Made by a program: the position numbers and the translations under genes. Below, piece after piece: positions 59,721 to 64,000 of a stretch of DNA of 64,000 bases. The notes beneath the pieces are model-generated. The model did not search any database. It worked only from the letters and a program-made list of their open reading frames with translations, and was not told where the DNA came from. The stretch spans positions 18,337,501-18,401,500 of the forward strand of contig NC_135789.1 of the NCBI RefSeq assembly GCF_051106095.1, in the 5' to 3' direction. Source of the DNA: Pogona vitticeps (lineage: Eukaryota; Chordata; Lepidosauria; Squamata; Agamidae). Every line of letters begins with the position of its first letter. Position 1 is the stretch's first letter.

Positions 59721-60595
59721 GAGAAAGTACAAAGAAAGAAAGGAAGGAAGGATATACCATATACCAAAAGCAAAATCATGTGACATCAGCACCTTATTAA
59801 CAGCTCGGTTCAGAGAGAAAAAGAGAAAGAGATGAATAAATGAATAAACAGGGGGAAACGATGGGCCCCTCGTGGCCCAAACAGCCTTGGGCAGCAGTAC
59901 GCCTCCTATCGGAGAAGGGAGGAGCGTATGGCAACAGTACAATTTGGTTAATTTTCCTGACAGCTTCAGGAGCGGACAGATTCCCCCTGCCCCGCCTCCC
60001 CTTCTCTCTCCCCCCCCCCCCCCCGTTTGGCACTCTGAAATAGCAGTTCTGTGATCCATGCGCCCTGGCGGGCTCGCCCAAAAACCCAGAACATTCCCCC
60101 CTCCGGCTTTGGACTCTCTCTCCCCCAACGCCAAACCGCTTCCTGCCATGGAATGTATATTTTCTGGGGAGGGGAAGGGGGCTCAAATGCCCAGAGATGT
60201 GCCATGGCACACAAGGGTGCCAATGACCCAAAAGTTGGAAAACATTAACTTTTCGTAATGTTAGTTCCTTCCTAGAGGCCACCACCCGCCCGGAGAGATT
60301 GAGAACGAGGCCGCCTCTGTCAAAAGCTCTCCCCCTTTTTTCCCGGCCTCAGGTGACCCTCCCCATCACTCTCCTCTCCTGGGTTCTTTCCCAGCATCCC
60401 TTCTGTCAAGACACCAGGTGTCGCCTCGGGAAGCAACAGTGCAGCCCACACGATGCAGACCACACTGGCTGGGGCCACCTCCTCTCCCGAGGGCACAACT
60501 CCGCTCAGGATTTCCCTACATGAGCAGAAGCAGGGGAGGTGAGCCGGAAGGGACAGCATCAAGATGGGAATTAGGTCCCCACCCCGCCTACGCAA

Positions 60596-60828
60596 TACAG
60601 TAGGACCGTGGGGTCCACAGGATCAGTACCTGCGGTTTCACTTACCCACTGCCTGAAAATATTAAAGAAACCCAGAAATTCACATTTCCAAGAGGTATGA
60701 CAGGAACTGGCCCCTAGAGGGAACCAGAGACCATGCTAATGTGTAGGGTTTGCTGTATCCATGTTTTCCACGTTATCTGCAGGAGATTTGGAACTGATTC
60801 CCTGTGGATATCACAGTGCTACTGTATA
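60596..60828. mobile_element. Tigger-like non-autonomous DNA transposon
   Basis: It begins ACAGTAGGACCGTGGGGTCC, contains GATCAGTACCTGCGGTTTCA and GAACTGGCCCCTAGAGGGAA, and ends CACAGTGCTACTGTA. It is a full-length copy of the family. Confidence 0.7.
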
Positions 60829-61572
60829 TCTGTCAGATCTGGCAGGAATCCACCTCCTGAACATGTACAGAAAAAAAGCACAGAATGCAAAAAAGAGGGG
60901 GCATGATTTCTGCCACTGTAACCCAACCGCTGTATTGCCTTCTCTCCCAGCCTGATTCTCACTGCTAAGGCCAGTGCCATTTAATGTCTTTTGCCCTGGA
61001 CCCAAAGATCCTCCGGCCCCACCCGCTTCCAGCCACCCTCCTTAAAAAGTGCTCCTGGTAGACATTCCTCTCTCTCTCTCTCTCTCTCTACGTGCCCCTC
61101 ACGGTGCTAGTCCACGGCTGACGGGCATCATCAGAGGCTTGGCTGAAAGAGGGGGCTGTAGGTAGGATGGAGGGGGGGAAGGGGAGATGCTTTATCTTCC
61201 CCTCCATGGCTTTAACCTCTCCATCGGCGATGACCCCATGGGGGTCACGAGGTGTTCCTCCACCCGCTTTCTTGAGAAGTTGCGCCCGTGAGAAATGTGA
61301 CCAAGATGTCTGGTTTTGCCAGAGAGAGAGACATCGCAATGGCGAGGGCCAGGGTGGGGGAGCCAGGAAGGCTAGGGGGATGATGCAGCCGTTTGGAAAA
61401 AAAGGCGAGGTCCCACAGGCTGACCCCTCTGCCCATCCCCGTGGCCCAAGAAATCCGTGGCCCTGGGGCTTGAACTGGTCTCCACAACCTTGCCGAGGAA
61501 CCGGACCCAGTCCTGACAGAGACCACTTCCCTGCTTTCCCACGGACCCATCTGACCCGCCACCCAGCCGCCA

Positions 61573-62042
61573 TCACGGAGATAAGGAGTCCACCGGGGGA
61601 GCGGGCGCGGGCGCTGGGCAGGCAGGCGGAGTCGCCAGGAAGCTATTGACCTCTCCGATGCCGATGAGGCTGAAATCAGGGACCGATAAGGACACTTGAG
61701 CGGGGGCCACCAAGGTCTCTGGACCCCTGCCCAGTCCCACGTGGCCGGAAATTAAAGGCAGCCGCTCCGTGACGCTCCCAGGAAGGGTGAAGTCCACGGC
61801 CATGGCCTCCCCGGAGCACCGCAAGGATTCCGGCTTGGTTGATGTGGCCATCTGGAAGAACCCAGGTTCGGGGGGATTGGGCGAGGGCTGCAGGAAGGGT
61901 GGCGGCCCACGGCTGCTTGCGGGGGCCTCCTCGGCCGGGTCAAAGGAACAGTTTGTTTCCGACGGGGTGCTGCACTCGTAGCCCTGGCCCGACTCGCTGG
62001 TGCTGCCCAAGCTGCAGGCGGCGCTCTCGATGCTCAGAGGCT
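61573..62042 (-). CDS. MIER2: MIER2 last coding exon
   Basis: The acceptor CGCCCTGCAG precedes PLSIESAACSLGSTSESGQG; the exon ends PPVDSLSP and TGA at 61573-61575. The tail motif LIGIGEVNSFLA is the strongest match to MIER2. The exon is proline-rich and has no folded domain. Confidence 0.94.
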
Positions 62043-62968
62043 CTGCAGGGCGGAGAAAAACAGCAAGCCAAGAGTGGTCACCAAGCCCGAACGGGGTGTG
62101 TGTGTCAAAGTCCAGCCCACCAGACTGTCTAGCCCCGATCTGGTGTGGTGGAGCATTATAAAGATCTCTCTCTTCAGTCCTAGCGTCAGGGCCAGCGGGG
62201 ACAAATTTCCTCTGCTGGACTTCTGGGGACTTTAGCCAACTCCCCCCAAAAGTCCTTTCTGATGTCTATAATTATTTTCAGCTAAGAAATAATGTTTTCA
62301 AGCTGTAAATACTTTCTGCTCAGACATAATGAAGAGGCTAAACGGGGTCTAAGTGTTATGGGAACTGCAAGGCATTAAGGGTCTGGTAGTTTCCTGAGAG
62401 GCACCTGCAAGGAGCAGGACAACTACTAAACCCCTAATGCCTTACAGCCCCCATGGAACTTAGCTCCCCTCCAGCCACTTTCTGCATCTTTATTACGTGA
62501 TTTTGGTCTTGGGCTTCACGTGGCCAACCTCTGGTTCAGACAAACAAAGTCTTATGTACTGTAAGGAGCTACATATAGTACATTCTTAGGCTTTTGCATG
62601 GAACAAACACACTGGGACTGTTTGTTGTCATCTTCTGGCAGCAAGGGGCTAAACTCAAAAGCTGCCTGAGAACACCAAGAGTGCCGTTCCAAGATCCAGG
62701 GAGCTACAGATCTTTCTTTCCTTCACCATCCTTTTTTATACATCCATAGGTATCCACACATATGAAATAAGGGTTGTTTTTTTTTTTAGGCCTGGAAGAT
62801 GAGATTCCAATGAGAAGCCTGAAGCTCTTACCTGTGCTCTCCATGGCCAGGTGATCTGGGTTGAAACGTGAGTCCATGCAACCCGTGACTGATGAGATCG
62901 GCGGGGAGCCCCGTGAACGGCTGGCATTTTCCACTTCACCACCATCTAAAAAATTATCTGTGTAATCC
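61573..62968 (-). CDS. MIER2: MIER2, last two coding exons (partial gene)
   Basis: MIER2 is a nuclear ELM2-SANT corepressor that binds histone deacetylases 1 and 2. Only the C-terminal end is in the window: exons 62968-62832 and 62042-61573, joining in frame (phase 1). The last exon has MAVDFTLPGSVTERLPLISG, then VAPAQVSLSVPDFSLIGIGE and VNSFLATPPACPAPAP, which follows human MIER2 LPLISSHVDL, VAPAQVALSVTEFGLIGIGDVNPFLA closely. The ELM2 and SANT exons must lie to the right of 64000. The gene runs on the minus strand like PLPP2, as in human. Confidence 0.94.
62832..62968 (-). CDS. MIER2: MIER2 penultimate coding exon
   Basis: The acceptor CTTCCCCTAG leads into DYTDNFLDGGEVENASRSRG, then SPPISSVTGCMDSRFNPDHL and AMEST with donor GTAAGA. 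The DY.D...D stretch lines up with the human segment after RRKYVPSGTT. It is less conserved than the last exon. Confidence 0.85.
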
Positions 62969-63434
62969 CTAGGGGAAGAAGGGGGGGAAGCAAAGAGACA
63001 AACCAAACAACCATGTAGATTCTTATACCTCAACCAACACATTAGAACAATGACGTCTGTGCCCCTGTGTCTACCTCTATAAAGTTAAGAGAACCCAAGC
63101 ATAGCGTACGAACTGAGTAAATGTGTGAACCTATGATTCCTAATGGTGGCAGAGTGAAAAATTCCAGCCAAGTCACCATGTGCTGGGAACAGGACAGCCA
63201 AAATCCTGTCGCTCAGCTCTACTTGCAGAACAGGAATCATATCATTGTTCATAGCAGATACTGATTAGAGACTCCTTTTTTCGATTTTGATGTTTGCATG
63301 CAATGAGACAAAGTAGGGTGCACCCTGGAATAAAAAAAAGAGAGTCTTCAATCAATGGCAATCTGCCGCTGACAATGAAGTCATTCATCTTATGCAGGCA
63401 ACGTTGGGCGACACAGCCTTTTCTCCTTTGATCT

Positions 63435-63660
63435 AGCCAAGCTCTTATGACATTCCTGTACTCTCTACCATCAGAGTCAATTGATGCACTGATCTTGTCT
63501 GATTTTGGAAGCGAAGCAGTTATCAGGCCTAACTGGAACTGGATTCGGAGGCCACCAGGGAATAAGCAACCGCAGCTGTGATATAGTTCATGGAAAGAAA
63601 ATATAAGATGGAATCCTGCCTGAAATCCTACCGAATGGATGCTGCCAGTCAGAGAGGACA
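63435..63660 (+). repeat. 5S rRNA-derived SINE
   Basis: The stretch GATCTTGTCTGATTTTGGAA, GCGAAGCAGTTATCAGGCCT and GGAGGCCACCAGGGAATAAG follows 5S rRNA (GATCTCGTCTGATCTCGGAAGC...GGGAATACC) with scattered changes. The tail with GGATGCTGCCAGTCAGAGAG is that of a known squamate SINE type. It is a dispersed retroelement, not a functional 5S gene. Confidence 0.8.
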
Positions 63661-63663
63661 ATG

Positions 63664-63825
63664 CAGTAGGGCTGCCATTTCTAAGGGATCAGTACCCGTG
63701 GTTTAATTTATCCGCTGCCTGAAAATGTTATCTAAAAACCCCCCTAGAAATACACGTTTTCAGGATGTATAATCAGAACTTGCCACTAGAGGGAAATGTT
63801 TTTAGATATACAGTACATAGGGTTC
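63664..63825. mobile_element. Tigger-like non-autonomous DNA transposon, truncated
   Basis: It has GGGATCAGTACCCGTGGTTT, CCGCTGCCTGAAAATGTTAT and CTTGCCACTAGAGGGAAATG, as in the copies at 56788 and 60596. It directly follows the 5S-derived SINE. Confidence 0.6.
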
Positions 63826-64000
63826 CCTCCTGTCATCTCTTGAATATTTTTCCCCATCTTGAGCTATATTACTATTGTTGTTTTTTATTTTATGATATTG
63901 ATTTTATTTTATCTATCATTGTTAGCCACCCAGAGTAGACTTCGGCCTAGATGGGCAGAGTATAAATTGAACAAACAAACAAACAAACAAACAAATAAAA

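Larger units (their letters stand above)
52115..61572. other. Intergenic region between receptor and MIER2
   Basis: No host coding exon was recognised. It contains the presumed receptor promoter (just above 52114), a LINE 3' end (54395-55215), a Tigger-like element (56788-57024), a CA microsatellite (57655-57678), a mariner-like MITE (58598-58932), the compound GGAA array (59310-59720), another Tigger-like element (60596-60828), a CT run (61069-61089) and the MIER2 3' UTR. No feature is recognised in 52115-54394 or 55216-56787. Confidence 0.55.
62969..64000. other. MIER2 intron (partial), with SINE and MITE
   Basis: No further exon was recognised before the window ends. It holds a 5S rRNA-derived SINE (63435-63660), a Tigger-like element (63664-63825) and a LINE 3' end piece (about 63870-64000) with an ACAAACAAAC tail. 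Confidence 0.6.

Noticed and set aside
59184-60149. 321-residue ORF on the minus strand
   Set aside because: Most of it is the translated GGAA array; the rest has no recognisable domain.
61839-62132. Plus-strand ORFs over the MIER2 last exon
   Set aside because: They are shadows of the conserved minus-strand MIER2 reading.
63435-63660. Possible 5S rRNA gene
   Set aside because: Many changes in conserved 5S positions and an attached SINE tail show a dispersed retroelement.

Overview
This is vertebrate nuclear DNA, most likely from a squamate reptile (lizard or snake). The host genes have short exons with GT/AG introns. The repeat load is squamate-like: BovB (RTE) LINEs including one with an intact ORF, L1, CR1, an R4/Dong-like LINE, tRNA-derived SINEs with LINE-type tails, a 5S rRNA-derived SINE, and many small non-autonomous DNA transposons. 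I cannot name the species.

Three host genes are readable, all on the minus strand. PLPP2 (lipid phosphate phosphatase 2) lies at 4268-20765 with six coding exons that join in frame to 285 residues; its first exon sits in a CpG-rich block. A class I cytokine receptor of the gp130 type lies at 28567-52114. I could trace fourteen coding exons whose phases all agree and which join to 764 residues; the best candidate is IL27RA, with CSF3R as the alternative. The last two coding exons of MIER2 lie at 61573-62968, and the rest of that gene lies beyond the right edge. From my knowledge of the human map, PLPP2 and MIER2 are direct neighbours at 19p13.3, so the receptor between them is the most interesting host feature here.

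Layout: 1-4267 is sequence downstream of PLPP2 (3' UTR, SINEs, a hAT-like element). 4268-20765 is PLPP2, whose 14 kb first intron holds a full-length BovB with an 11 bp target-site duplication. 20766-28566 is intergenic, with a G-rich and CpG-rich block, an R4-like LINE piece, microsatellites and a rearranged BovB. 28567-52114 is the receptor, whose introns hold a 5'-truncated L1 (antisense, itself split by a Tigger-like element), CR1, SINEs, a long CTAT array and several hairpin MITEs. 52115-61572 is intergenic, with another LINE 3' end, a MITE and a compound GGAA array. 61573-64000 is MIER2.

The three genes are not a pathway. PLPP2 dephosphorylates bioactive lipids at membranes, the receptor would signal through JAK/STAT, and MIER2 is a nuclear HDAC-associated corepressor. 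No tRNA or rRNA gene, CRISPR array, or retrovirus-like element was recognised. Exon calls were made by eye from splice signals, phase and remembered protein sequences, without alignment software.
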